A stretch of DNA of 6,633 nt from Planctomycetota bacterium (lineage in GTDB: Bacteria; Planctomycetota; SKW154), in assembly GCA_026418755.1 (NCBI GenBank), contig JAOAAR010000110.1, positions 1-6,633 on the forward strand. The letters run 5' to 3'. Positions 1 to 6,243 of the stretch are shown here, piece by piece. The position numbers and the translations under genes are program-made. The notes under the pieces were generated by a model. The model made no database searches, was not told where the DNA came from, and worked only from the letters and a program-made list of their open reading frames with translations. Positions within the stretch are counted from its first letter, which is position 1; each line of letters starts with the position of its first letter.

Positions 1-2
1 TT

Positions 3-761
3 ATAGACGGCGCTTCTCCTCCGGTAAGCAGTGCTAAAACCTTTGTTTTAATCGTGGAGACGAAACCTATATGTAATGTTTCACTTCCATACGACCCGCA
101 GCCGACTGATACTGCGCCTATTAAGTGGGGAATATATGTGAGAGTATGCCCTAATGGTGATGTGAACTTTATGCAAGGGTTGGCGAACAGAATTCGCACT
201 TGTTCAAAAAATCTCTGGAATATGAGCAACGGGCAGATGTATATCGCAAGAGCCCATATCTCAGATAACTGGGGTTGGGGACCTAATGGCAGCGCAGAAA
301 ACGGTGGCAACAGGGATATGTATTATCGCTGGGCAAGAGAAGAGGGGGTAACACTTATCATAGAAAACCTTGACCAGTGGTATGTGAGATATATCGGGAT
401 GGCGGCTGGGTATGCTGGAGATTGGGCGTATTCAGGGACATTTATATGCATGGGCGGGGCAGAAGGTTGGTGGAGCGCTCCTGTTCTTACTCACGAATGG
501 GGACACGCCAAACTCCATCTATACGACGAGCACGGGAACACCGAGTGCGCCAACTGTGTTATGTTGAGCGGTCTGTCAACTTATCAGAAGATGATGTGGT
601 GTGATAGAAACACCTGCACTTATGATGCGAGAAAATACGGAGAGTGTTGGGACAATTATATAGTTAAATACTTTGTTAACCTCAAAAAAGCGCCCAATGC
701 CTACCATACGAAAGAAGTTCCTGGCTGCCCTGAGCCGTTCATAGAAATAGTAGACAGATAA
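3..761 (+). CDS. CLCA-like zinc metalloprotease domain protein, 5'-truncated by window edge
   Basis: The frame is open from base 3 with no stop, so the gene begins upstream. The GTG at 54 has no SD and is probably internal. The visible 252 residues carry HEWGH at 164-168 followed by LHLYDE, ending in D175-E176. CLCA proteins are known for the pattern HExxHxxxGxxDE, and this protein has His where that Gly stands. The region before it (around 'SKNLWNMSNGQMYIARAHI') resembles the CLCA N-terminal pattern of a helix followed by a beta strand. 'CANCVML' about ten residues after the motif could hold the Met-turn methionine of metzincins. Ten cysteines in the fragment suggest a secreted, disulfide-bonded protein, but the signal peptide would lie outside the window. 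Inferred role: extracytoplasmic zinc peptidase, possibly self-cleaving as in animal CLCA, substrate unknown. It ends 41 bases before the next gene and is likely co-transcribed with it. The metalloprotease call is fairly firm. The CLCA affinity rests on motif memory only. Confidence 0.72.
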   Translation: MDGASPPVSSAKTFVLIVETKPICNVSLPYDPQPTDTAPIKWGIYVRVCPNGDVNFMQGLANRIRTCSKNLWNMSNGQMYIARAHISDNWGWGPNGSAENGGNRDMYYRWAREEGVTLIIENLDQWYVRYIGMAAGYAGDWAYSGTFICMGGAEGWWSAPVLTHEWGHAKLHLYDEHGNTECANCVMLSGLSTYQKMMWCDRNTCTYDARKYGECWDNYIVKYFVNLKKAPNAYHTKEVPGCPEPFIEIVDR

Positions 762-802
762 TCAGGGTGCGATACTTCAAATAGCGCGAAGGTTACAATA
801 AA

Positions 803-2014
803 ATGTTGAGAAGGACAATAGCGTGTGTTTTTTTGGTTCTTTCTAGTATCCTAATTCTTTGTGTTGCTCTTTTTTTGACGCGGAGTTCGCAGAAACAGGA
901 AGAGAAAGAGAAGAGGAGAAAATATGCTGAGACATCCAAACCTTTCAAAGTCACCAACAGAGAACCTTTGTCTTCCGATTCTCGTCAGAATAGCCCCGGA
1001 GTAGAGAAATCGGATTCGAATAATGAGGCGGAGAAGACTTCATCGATTGAGGGAATCGTCATTTCGACAGGAGGAGAACCTGTTAAGGACGCCATTGTGA
1101 GGTGCAGAATACTGACGACCGTAACAGACGAAAAAGGGTTTTTCGTTCTCGAGGAGGTTAGACCGGGTAATGTATCAGTTATTGCGCAACATAAAGATTT
1201 TGCCCCTTCAGTTGAGGATGTTGCCTTAAAACCTGGAGAACGCCTTCGCGGGTTAAAAATAATTATGCACAGTGGGATGGAGGTGATAGGCGTTGTGGTT
1301 GATGAGTATGGGAAACCTGTTGAAGGTGCAAGAGCAAGTATCACTTTTCATCTGCCACCTGCGGAGGGAGTCGTTTATGATGAGACGGATAAGGACGGGC
1401 GTTTCAGAATGAAAAAGGTTCCTCCTCAGTCTCCTTTTATGGATGTATATGTTACGAAAAGAGGTTTTGTTCCGGCTCGCACCCATTTTCGCCCCGCCGA
1501 ATGTTCAGTAGTAGATGTTGGAACGCTTACGCTTGTTCGGGGAATGTCGCTTGAAGGGAGGGTTGTCGATACAAAAGGGCAGCCAATTATAGATGCAACT
1601 GTCTATGCTTCGGGTTCGTTCTCTTCAAACTCAACTAAGACGGATTCGGACGGTTTTTTTTCAATGTGGGGATTCGAGGATGAAGAGTTGAATGTGAAGG
1701 TAGATGCAACAGGGTACATCTCAGCCAGTGTTACGACCAGAGCAGGCAGACAGAACCTTTCGGTAACATTACAGAAAGCCGCAAAAGTCGAAGTTGCGTT
1801 AAGTGTAGAAGACTTTACAAACTATGAGGTCCGTCTTGTTTCACAGGCAGGTAGTATGGTTTTTGAAAGGAGACCATCTACTGACAAGAAAGTTATCATC
1901 GAACCTGTTCCACCAGGTAGGTGGCGTCTCCTTCTTTTGAAAGCAGGCAAGATTGTTACGAAAAAAGAGGTTGTGATTTCAGAAGGAGAAGTTTCTGAGA
2001 TTAACATCCCATAG
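803..2014 (+). CDS. Membrane-anchored protein with three carboxypeptidase-regulatory-like repeats
   Basis: This 403-residue protein starts at an ATG with a weak GAAGG ten bases upstream (788-792). Residues about 7-26 form one hydrophobic segment after Arg-Arg, a signal anchor or uncleaved signal peptide. Residues 27-80 are charged and Ser-rich, a likely linker. Three repeats of the CarboxypepD_reg/SdrD B-like type follow, at about 82-153, 160-245 and 249-325. Each begins with a G-x-V/I-x-D/S...G-x-P-V/I-x-x-A pattern, then T-D-x-x-G-x-F, then a closing V..GY or GF strand. A last beta-rich part (about 328-403) ends in PPGRWRLLLLKAGK and may be a degenerate fourth unit. Such transthyretin-like folds are structural or binding modules, and no catalytic residues are visible. 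It would sit in the periplasm or on the surface, anchored at its N-terminus. Its place behind a predicted secreted protease suggests a shared extracytoplasmic task, but the partner is unknown. Confidence 0.8.
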   Translation: MLRRTIACVFLVLSSILILCVALFLTRSSQKQEEKEKRRKYAETSKPFKVTNREPLSSDSRQNSPGVEKSDSNNEAEKTSSIEGIVISTGGEPVKDAIVRCRILTTVTDEKGFFVLEEVRPGNVSVIAQHKDFAPSVEDVALKPGERLRGLKIIMHSGMEVIGVVVDEYGKPVEGARASITFHLPPAEGVVYDETDKDGRFRMKKVPPQSPFMDVYVTKRGFVPARTHFRPAECSVVDVGTLTLVRGMSLEGRVVDTKGQPIIDATVYASGSFSSNSTKTDSDGFFSMWGFEDEELNVKVDATGYISASVTTRAGRQNLSVTLQKAAKVEVALSVEDFTNYEVRLVSQAGSMVFERRPSTDKKVIIEPVPPGRWRLLLLKAGKIVTKKEVVISEGEVSEINIP

Positions 2015-2092
2015 ATTTTTGAGGGAATTTTTGTTCATATCGTTTCCGTCTTTTGTGAATATGTTGCATTGAATAGTGGCGCTGGTTTCTTG
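2015..2092. other. Convergent intergenic spacer
   Basis: This 78-base stretch separates the converging ends of the plus-strand pair and the minus-strand operon. It is AT-rich with several short T runs but has no clear GC-rich hairpin followed by a T tract. No ORF or RNA gene is visible. The only strong inverted repeat nearby begins just inside the flanking minus-strand gene. Confidence 0.6.
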
Positions 2093-2566
2093 CTAAACTT
2101 CCTGAAACAGTTTCAGGAGATTCTCTTTCAGTTCTGCCATTTTCTCAGCGCTGATAGGAGGCTCTTCTATTTTGTGCTGCTTGCCTGCTCTGTCTGACAG
2201 AATAACAAATTTCTTTCCGCCCTCCTCCAGAATGTCAAGAAGTTTTAAGATATGTTTACGGAGAAGAAGAATGGAAAGGACATAGAGAAGTTCTTTGTGC
2301 TCGTCTTGTTCGAGAATGCGGTAGAAGAGTTGCGAAGCACCTTCAGAGTCGAAGAATATTTTCGTTCCACCTTTTTTCGCCTTCCGTTTCCAGAATGAAA
2401 ACAGCCCGCTCTTATCCGCCTTCTCAAAGCAGTTACCACAAAACTCTAAGCGCACAAACTCCCTTGCACTCTCCTTTATCGCTGAGAACCATTTGCCGTC
2501 TTTGTCCGGAAGAGATGTTTCACAGACCTCGCATCGCTTACCTGCACGCTCGATTTTGTATTCCAT
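2093..2566 (-). CDS. Conserved hypothetical protein with CxxC/CxxC zinc-ribbon-like motif
   Basis: The protein has 157 residues when started at the ATG at 2566, which has GGAGG nine bases upstream. A longer reading from 2650 would run through the end of the upstream gene without better support. CEVC (12-15) and CGNC (43-46) form two knuckles that could bind one zinc. The middle (about 69-112) has an FFD...LFYRILE...LLYVLSILLLRK pattern, hydrophobic and probably helical rather than transmembrane. A short basic stretch, KRKAKKGGTK, lies between. The C-terminus is a charged helix. From memory this arrangement (cysteine pairs, then 'yVL-L-L-RK', then a P-x-x-x-E end) recurs in uncharacterised proteins of Planctomycetota. 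No function is known to me. The 29-base overlap with the exonuclease gene upstream suggests translational coupling, and possibly a shared nucleic-acid-related role, but that is only inference. Confidence 0.75.
   Translation of the reverse strand: MEYKIERAGKRCEVCETSLPDKDGKWFSAIKESAREFVRLEFCGNCFEKADKSGLFSFWKRKAKKGGTKIFFDSEGASQLFYRILEQDEHKELLYVLSILLLRKHILKLLDILEEGGKKFVILSDRAGKQHKIEEPPISAEKMAELKENLLKLFQEV
2100..2118. terminator. Inverted repeat at the convergent junction, possible weak terminator
   Basis: The arms CCTGAAA (2101-2107) and TTTCAGG (2111-2117) surround a 3-base loop, and one more T-A pair (2100/2118) closes the stem. It lies within the last codons of the minus-strand zinc-ribbon-like gene and about 90 bases past the stop of the plus-strand gene. 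Neither side has a clean T tract: the plus-strand side runs GATTCTCTTTC and the minus-strand side AGTTTAGC. It could still act as a transcript-end hairpin for either direction, or be only a consequence of the coding sequence. Confidence 0.3.
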
Positions 2567-3308
2567 GGCCGACTGCCTCCAGACGCAATTTGGGATAAAC
2601 CGCCTCGAAAATTTTGAGAAGATTCTCGACATCGCAACGGTTATATTCAATCAATTTGTCAAAAGCCTCTTTTTCACCATTCAGATATTGTGTGTAAAGT
2701 TTAACGGCATCATAACCGTTAAGTTCGCTAATTTCAAGAGGGCGCTTGATTCCAAGTTCGCGTTCGACCCCTTTTAACCCTCCTTTTAATCCCAATTTGC
2801 GGCAAGGATACATCAGGTCAACTTGTACCATATCGTTTAAGAAACCCCATCCCAATTTGTGAATTAGAAACGGCACATCAAACCGTTTTCCGTTGTATGT
2901 GATGAGAATCTTGAACCGCGAAAGGAACTCTGCTGCGTCTCCTAACTCCTCATCCGAAGTGAACGCATAATATCTCTCATTTGCATAAACTCCAATTACC
3001 GTCACTTTGCCGTAATATGGGGAACACCCTGTCGTTTCAATATCAAGACAAACCGCAGAATCAATAAAGTCTTTAAGGAATCGCCAATGCTCGTTGGGAG
3101 GAAGCCGTGACGAAAAGTATGAGACATTTTTCGCGCGAAGAGAAGAGAAGGATTCTGGAAGAGCGCCTTTAATGATACTGTATAACTTATGATGAATGGA
3201 TGGAGGTTTCTCGAGAAACTGAAACCAGTCGCAGACTCCTCCTGAATGGATTCGTCGTTCCGATTTCAGACTTACACCGTCTATGTGGATATATGTCTCC
3301 GTAAGCAT
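2538..3308 (-). CDS. YprB-like RNase H-fold 3'-5' exonuclease
   Basis: This 256-residue protein belongs to the DEDD exonuclease superfamily, most like the YprB/RNase_H_2 group. Exo I is LDIETTG with D89 and E91. Exo II is TYNGKRFDVPFL with D144. Exo III is YNRCDVENL with D226, of the YxxxD (DEDDy-like) kind. All four acidic metal ligands expected for two-metal catalysis are therefore present. The N-terminal stretch ETYIHIDGVSLKSERRIHSGGV followed by W28 matches the family's usual opening (a 'fxHxxGv...E...w..G' pattern). The length is close to other stand-alone family members. No helicase domain is attached. The ATG at 3308 has AGGA six bases upstream. It follows mreB by 67 bases and overlaps the next gene by 29. 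Likely role: cytoplasmic exonuclease on DNA or RNA, true substrate unknown. Confidence 0.85.
   Translation of the reverse strand: MLTETYIHIDGVSLKSERRIHSGGVCDWFQFLEKPPSIHHKLYSIIKGALPESFSSLRAKNVSYFSSRLPPNEHWRFLKDFIDSAVCLDIETTGCSPYYGKVTVIGVYANERYYAFTSDEELGDAAEFLSRFKILITYNGKRFDVPFLIHKLGWGFLNDMVQVDLMYPCRKLGLKGGLKGVERELGIKRPLEISELNGYDAVKLYTQYLNGEKEAFDKLIEYNRCDVENLLKIFEAVYPKLRLEAVGHGIQNRACR
2576..2580 (-). promoter_or_regulatory. Shine-Dalgarno GGAGG that fixes the start of the zinc-ribbon-like gene
   Basis: Read on the minus strand, GGAGG lies nine bases before the ATG at 2566. It sits inside the 3' end of the upstream exonuclease gene and supports the 157-residue form over the longer open frame. 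Confidence 0.7.
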
Positions 3309-3375
3309 TTGTAGTCCTACTCATCACCGGGATTATCACTGACTGGTTTTATCAGTGGCTTCTTTGTTGTCAGTT
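3309..3375 (-). other. mreB/exonuclease intergenic region with hairpin and mini-ORF
   Basis: Two things are visible. The arms CACTGA (3337-3342) and TCAGTG (3352-3357) form a 6-bp stem with a 9-base loop and no T tract after it. A 17-codon reading frame on the minus strand runs from an ATG at 3389, inside the end of mreB in another frame, to a TGA at 3336. It would encode a short hydrophilic peptide rich in Thr, Asp and Lys. It has no clear SD, so it may be chance. Nothing else is seen here. Confidence 0.35.
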
Positions 3376-4437
3376 TTATCGCTGGTCATCGGTGAGAATT
3401 GAGGAGAACAGTTCAAGATTGTCCAAGAAGGTTTCACAGCCGCGTGCGACACAGTCCATCGGACTCTCTGCAACGCGAGTAGCAAGCCCTGTTTCATTCT
3501 CCACCAATTTGTCCATTCCTCTTAATAGAGAAGTACCGCCAGCAAGAGTGATTCCTGTTTCGACAAGGTCAGCAGCCAGTTCGGGTTTTGTACGTTCAAG
3601 AACACTTCTGATTGCCTCGACGATTTTGTTTGCCGGCTCAAGAAGTGCTTGACGAATCTCTTCTGATGAAACGGTAACCTCTTCTGGAAGTCCAGTTGAA
3701 CCTGAACGACCGCGAACTTTCGTCTGAACTTCGTGTTCGAGAGGCATGACAGAACCTATCTCTATCTTGACTCGTTCTGCTGTCTGCTCGCCTATGAGGA
3801 GGTTGTAATTGCGGCGCATATGACTGATGATTGCCTCGTCCATAGCATCTCCAGAAACACGAAGACTGTGAGAAGTCTCTATGGAGGCGCAGGTAAGAAT
3901 GGCTATTTCAGTAGTACCTCCTCCCATATCTACAATCATCTTGGCGCGCGGCTCCTCAATGCGTAACCCCGCACCCACAGCAGCGGCTCTTGGCTCCTCT
4001 ACCAGGTAAACCTTGCGCGCACCTGCACGGTGGGCAGCAATGAAAACAGCCTCTTTCTCCACCGCAGTGATTCCCGAGGGGACGGCAATCAGGACTCTTG
4101 GGCGAATACCCCATTTGCGTCCGTGCGCCTTCGCTATGAAGTAAGAAAGCATTGCCTCTGCAATCCGCGCATCTGAAATGACGCCTTCCCGCAAGGGTCT
4201 TATCGCCTCAATATCCGCAGGTGTTTTACCAAGCATTCGCTTCGCTTCCTCTCCGACCGCACGACCGCTGCTCAAAACTTGATTGGTGCCTTTTATCACC
4301 GCAACAACGGAAGGCTCACGGAGGATGATTCCTTCTCCTCGAACAACAACAACAGTATTGGCAGTCCCTAAGTCTATTCCCAGGTCTTTGGAGAAAAGCC
4401 CCATAACCTTGCGAAACAGAATGTCAAGTCCAAACAC
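3376..4437 (-). CDS. mreB: Rod-shape-determining protein MreB (bacterial actin)
   Basis: This 353-residue protein is a full-length MreB. Phosphate-1 is DLGTANT at 22-28. The segment VPSGIT is at 119-124 and EEPRAAAVGAG at 147-157. Phosphate-2 is DMGGGTTEIA, starting at 170. RRNYNLLIGEQTAERVKIEIGS matches the family closely. The adenosine loop is LAGGTSLLRGM. MreB polymerises with ATP on the inner face of the cytoplasmic membrane and guides peptidoglycan elongation. The GTG start at 4437 is backed by an AGGAGGAGG about ten bases upstream. The in-frame ATG at codon 12 has no usable SD. This start adds a hydrophobic/basic stretch, MFGLDILFRKVMGLF, that could be an amphipathic membrane-binding helix. 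Differences from common MreB are R150 where Met is usual in 'EEPM', and GGTSLL instead of GGGALL. mreC and mreD do not follow. A YprB-like exonuclease gene lies 67 bases downstream. Confidence 0.96.
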   Translation of the reverse strand: MFGLDILFRKVMGLFSKDLGIDLGTANTVVVVRGEGIILREPSVVAVIKGTNQVLSSGRAVGEEAKRMLGKTPADIEAIRPLREGVISDARIAEAMLSYFIAKAHGRKWGIRPRVLIAVPSGITAVEKEAVFIAAHRAGARKVYLVEEPRAAAVGAGLRIEEPRAKMIVDMGGGTTEIAILTCASIETSHSLRVSGDAMDEAIISHMRRNYNLLIGEQTAERVKIEIGSVMPLEHEVQTKVRGRSGSTGLPEEVTVSSEEIRQALLEPANKIVEAIRSVLERTKPELAADLVETGITLAGGTSLLRGMDKLVENETGLATRVAESPMDCVARGCETFLDNLELFSSILTDDQR

Positions 4438-4447
4438 TGTCGCACCC

Positions 4448-4456
4448 CCTCCTCCT
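4448..4456 (-). promoter_or_regulatory. Strong Shine-Dalgarno selecting the GTG start of mreB
   Basis: On the minus strand, AGGAGGAGG ends ten bases before the GTG at 4437. The downstream ATG at 4404 has only AAGG two bases away, so the GTG start is preferred. Confidence 0.7.
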
Positions 4457-4482
4457 GCCCGTCCAAAACAATCTCTTTTTTA

Positions 4483-4770
4483 CTATCTCTTGCCCAGTTC
4501 TCTCAAGAACCACTCGGGCTTGCCTTCCTCTTCTTTGCGGAGTTTCTTTCTGAAGTTATCGAAATGGCTGTCAGGCGTCCGATTCTGCTGATAGTCATCT
4601 GGGCTGAAGAATCCATCCAACCAGTCTAACTCGAGATAGATTGTGAAACCGATGGCAACGGTGGCGATGATAAGAAGCGCAACCGCCACAGGAGCAGTTG
4701 GCTTCTTCTCTACTATCTCTTCACCACTTTCTACCCCGCCGCTCGGCGTCGTCCTTTTAGTCTCTGCCAT
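4483..4770 (-). CDS. Small single-TM protein upstream of mreB, unknown function
   Basis: I do not recognise this 95-residue protein. Residues 1-26 are polar, with many Glu, Thr and Lys. Residues about 27-47 form one transmembrane helix, with KK at its start. The tail (about 48-95) is charged, first acidic/aromatic (ELDWLDGFFSPDDY) and then basic (FRKKLRKEEEGK). There is no lipobox and no cleavable signal peptide. Basic residues lie on both sides of the helix, so topology is unclear. The ATG at 4770 has GGAGG (4781-4785) ten bases upstream. It sits 21 bases after an OmpA-type lipoprotein gene and 45 bases before mreB, so a role at the membrane with the cell-shape machinery is plausible but unproven. 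Confidence 0.75.
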   Translation of the reverse strand: MAETKRTTPSGGVESGEEIVEKKPTAPVAVALLIIATVAIGFTIYLELDWLDGFFSPDDYQQNRTPDSHFDNFRKKLRKEEEGKPEWFLRELGKR

Positions 4771-4791
4771 CTTATAATATCCTCCAGGAAG

Positions 4792-5511
4792 TTATTTGCT
4801 CTTGAGAATCGTAATCTCGACGCGTCTGTTCTTCATATGCCCTTTCTTGTTCGGTTCGTTCGGAACTCGCGGCTTAAACTCGCCGAAGCCGCCGATAAAC
4901 ATCCTATCTTCCGGCACCCCTTGTGCCTTCAACTCGTTTAGAACACTCAACGCACGCATAACCGAAAGATGCCAGTTGCTCTCATAACCGCTCACACGAA
5001 TCGGCTGGTCATCCGTATGCCCATCAATCCTGAAATAGTAGTTTTTGTATTCAGGCGAAAGTAGTATCTTAGCAACCGCAGCAACCGCTGCTTTCGCCTC
5101 CGGTCGCAAAGAGTGTTTGCCAGGAGGAAACAAAACCTCTCCTTCAACTCCAATTGCACCGCCCTCCGTGACGAATATCTGCCCTTTCACATCTTGGGGT
5201 AGTTCAATCTTCTGGACTTTTTGCACGAGACCACCTTTCAATTTCTCTAACTCTTCTTGTGCCTCTTTTGTCACTCCTTCAAGATATGAGATTCTTTCTT
5301 TAAGAAGTCTGTTTGTTATCTCATATTCGGCTGCCTTGGCTCTCGCTGTCGTAGCCTCTTTGTCCATCATCTCGAACTTGCTCTTCATCTCTTCGAAAGT
5401 CTGTTTCAGATTGCGGTTCCCTTCTACCACATCCTTGTATGTCCACCAAGGAACGCAGCCACAAAAGAAAACAATTCCAACCACCATAACTCCAAAGAAC
5501 CATTGTTTCAT
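4792..5511 (-). CDS. OmpA/MotB-like peptidoglycan-binding lipoprotein (second of tandem pair)
   Basis: The protein has 239 residues. A hydrophobic signal (about 5-16) ends in FFCGC, and C19 is the likely lipidated cysteine, although the lipobox is not ideal (C17 at -2). Residues about 25-100 are charged and heptad-like, a probable coiled coil. The C-terminal domain (about 120-237) is OmpA-like: FPPGK, then RIDGHTDD with D167, then NWHLSVMRA with R186, then KNRRVEI. By analogy with known OmpA domains, D167 and R186 would bind the diaminopimelate of peptidoglycan. HTDDQPI plus NWxLS is closest to the MotB version, but the MotB transmembrane/plug part is absent, so it is not a flagellar stator. 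Likely role: outer-membrane lipoprotein tethered to the wall. The ATG has AAGGAGG (5517-5523) five bases upstream. It follows its paralog by 15 bases. Confidence 0.88.
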   Translation of the reverse strand: MKQWFFGVMVVGIVFFCGCVPWWTYKDVVEGNRNLKQTFEEMKSKFEMMDKEATTARAKAAEYEITNRLLKERISYLEGVTKEAQEELEKLKGGLVQKVQKIELPQDVKGQIFVTEGGAIGVEGEVLFPPGKHSLRPEAKAAVAAVAKILLSPEYKNYYFRIDGHTDDQPIRVSGYESNWHLSVMRALSVLNELKAQGVPEDRMFIGGFGEFKPRVPNEPNKKGHMKNRRVEITILKSK

Positions 5512-5526
5512 CGCAGCCTCCTTACT

Positions 5527-6225
5527 TCACTTCTGGGGAGGTTTCATAAGAAGAATCTCTACCCGCCTATTCTTCGGATTACCTTTTTTGTTCGGAGCGT
5601 TTGGCTCAATCGGACGAATCTCCCCGAAACCAGAGAGATAAAGCCTCTCGGGTGCAACTCCCTCTTTTAGCAACACAGTGAGAACAGAATGGGCCCGCCT
5701 TGCCGACAGAAACCAATTGTCTATATTCTCTTCTTTCGTTTTAACCACTGGCGTGTCATCAGTATGCCCATCAACTCGCACAAGATACCCCTTGTACTTT
5801 TCTGAGTTGAGAATCTTCGCCAATTTCGAGACCATCTCTTTTCCTTTTGCTGACAACTCCGCTTTGCCAGGCGCAAACAGAATCTCGTCTTCTAATACTA
5901 TGCCTCCTGTCTCAGGATTCGTCTTCCACTCAGAAGGTAAAATCTTCGTCTCTCCTGCCGTAGGAGGTTTTTCTTCCTGCTCTTTCTTAAGCGCCTCGAT
6001 TATACTCTGAGCAGCAGAAAGTTGAGCCTCCCGCCCTGCGAGTTTTGCAGCAAGAATCTCATTGTTTCTCGCCAGTTTCAGATTCTCAGAACGCAGATTC
6101 TCACATTCCAACTCTAACTTGTCGTACTTTTCCCGTAACCTCTCATACTCGACCGTCGGTACTGCACACCCGCAGACTAAAAAAGTTGCTACTCCAAATG
6201 CGAGAAAAAGGAATGAACTCTTCAA
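5527..6225 (-). CDS. OmpA/MotB-like peptidoglycan-binding lipoprotein (first of tandem pair)
   Basis: The protein has 232 residues. The signal peptide ends in LVCGC, with C20 the likely lipid-bearing residue. Residues about 25-84 form a clear coiled coil (YERLREKYDKLELECENL and on), followed by a Pro/Glu linker to about 95. The OmpA-like domain covers about 108-228: LFAPGKAELS, then VDGHTDDTPV with D156, then NWFLSARRA with R177, then KNRRVEI. The Asp/Arg pair that grips peptidoglycan in known OmpA domains is present. An insertion, VKTKEENID, lies between them. The first codon is TTG, supported by AAGGAGA about six bases upstream. No ATG is available near the signal peptide. It lies 18 bases after a single-TM protein gene and 15 bases before its paralog, in one operon. 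Likely role: linking the outer membrane to the peptidoglycan layer. Confidence 0.88.
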   Translation of the reverse strand: MKSSFLFLAFGVATFLVCGCAVPTVEYERLREKYDKLELECENLRSENLKLARNNEILAAKLAGREAQLSAAQSIIEALKKEQEEKPPTAGETKILPSEWKTNPETGGIVLEDEILFAPGKAELSAKGKEMVSKLAKILNSEKYKGYLVRVDGHTDDTPVVKTKEENIDNWFLSARRAHSVLTVLLKEGVAPERLYLSGFGEIRPIEPNAPNKKGNPKNRRVEILLMKPPQK

Positions 6226-6231
6226 ATCGAG

Positions 6232-6238
6232 TCTCCTT
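6232..6238 (-). promoter_or_regulatory. Shine-Dalgarno supporting a TTG start
   Basis: AAGGAGA on the minus strand ends six bases before the TTG at 6225, directly ahead of a good lipoprotein signal peptide. This supports TTG as a genuine start codon. Confidence 0.65.
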
Positions 6239-6243
6239 CAAAG

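Noticed and set aside
54..761. GTG at 54 as the true start of the metalloprotease gene
   Set aside because: There is no SD before it, and the frame continues open to the left edge with plausible coding sequence, so the gene is cut by the window.
985..1486. Minus-strand reading frames opposite the repeat protein
   Set aside because: They are shadows of a gene with a clear signal anchor and three recognisable repeats, and show no motif of their own.
2567..2650. Longer N-terminus for the CxxC/CxxC protein
   Set aside because: These 28 codons lie inside the exonuclease gene, look unlike the rest, and the ATG at 2566 has a good SD.
3337..3357. Hairpin after mreB as an intrinsic terminator
   Set aside because: The stem is short and AT-rich, and no T tract follows on the minus strand. 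The next gene has the same orientation and close spacing.
3376..4437. Hsp70/DnaK or FtsA instead of MreB
   Set aside because: The length, the VPSGIT segment and the RRNYNLLIGEQTAERVK segment are specific to MreB. There is no Hsp70 substrate-binding domain and no FtsA 1C insertion.
5045..5641. 198-residue plus-strand reading frame opposite the OmpA genes
   Set aside because: It is antisense to two well-supported genes, has Ser/Phe/Leu-rich shadow composition and no domain or SD support.
4792..6225. Flagellar stator protein MotB
   Set aside because: The C-terminal domains resemble MotB, but the N-termini are lipoprotein signals with coiled coils, without the MotB membrane helix and plug, and no motA is adjacent.
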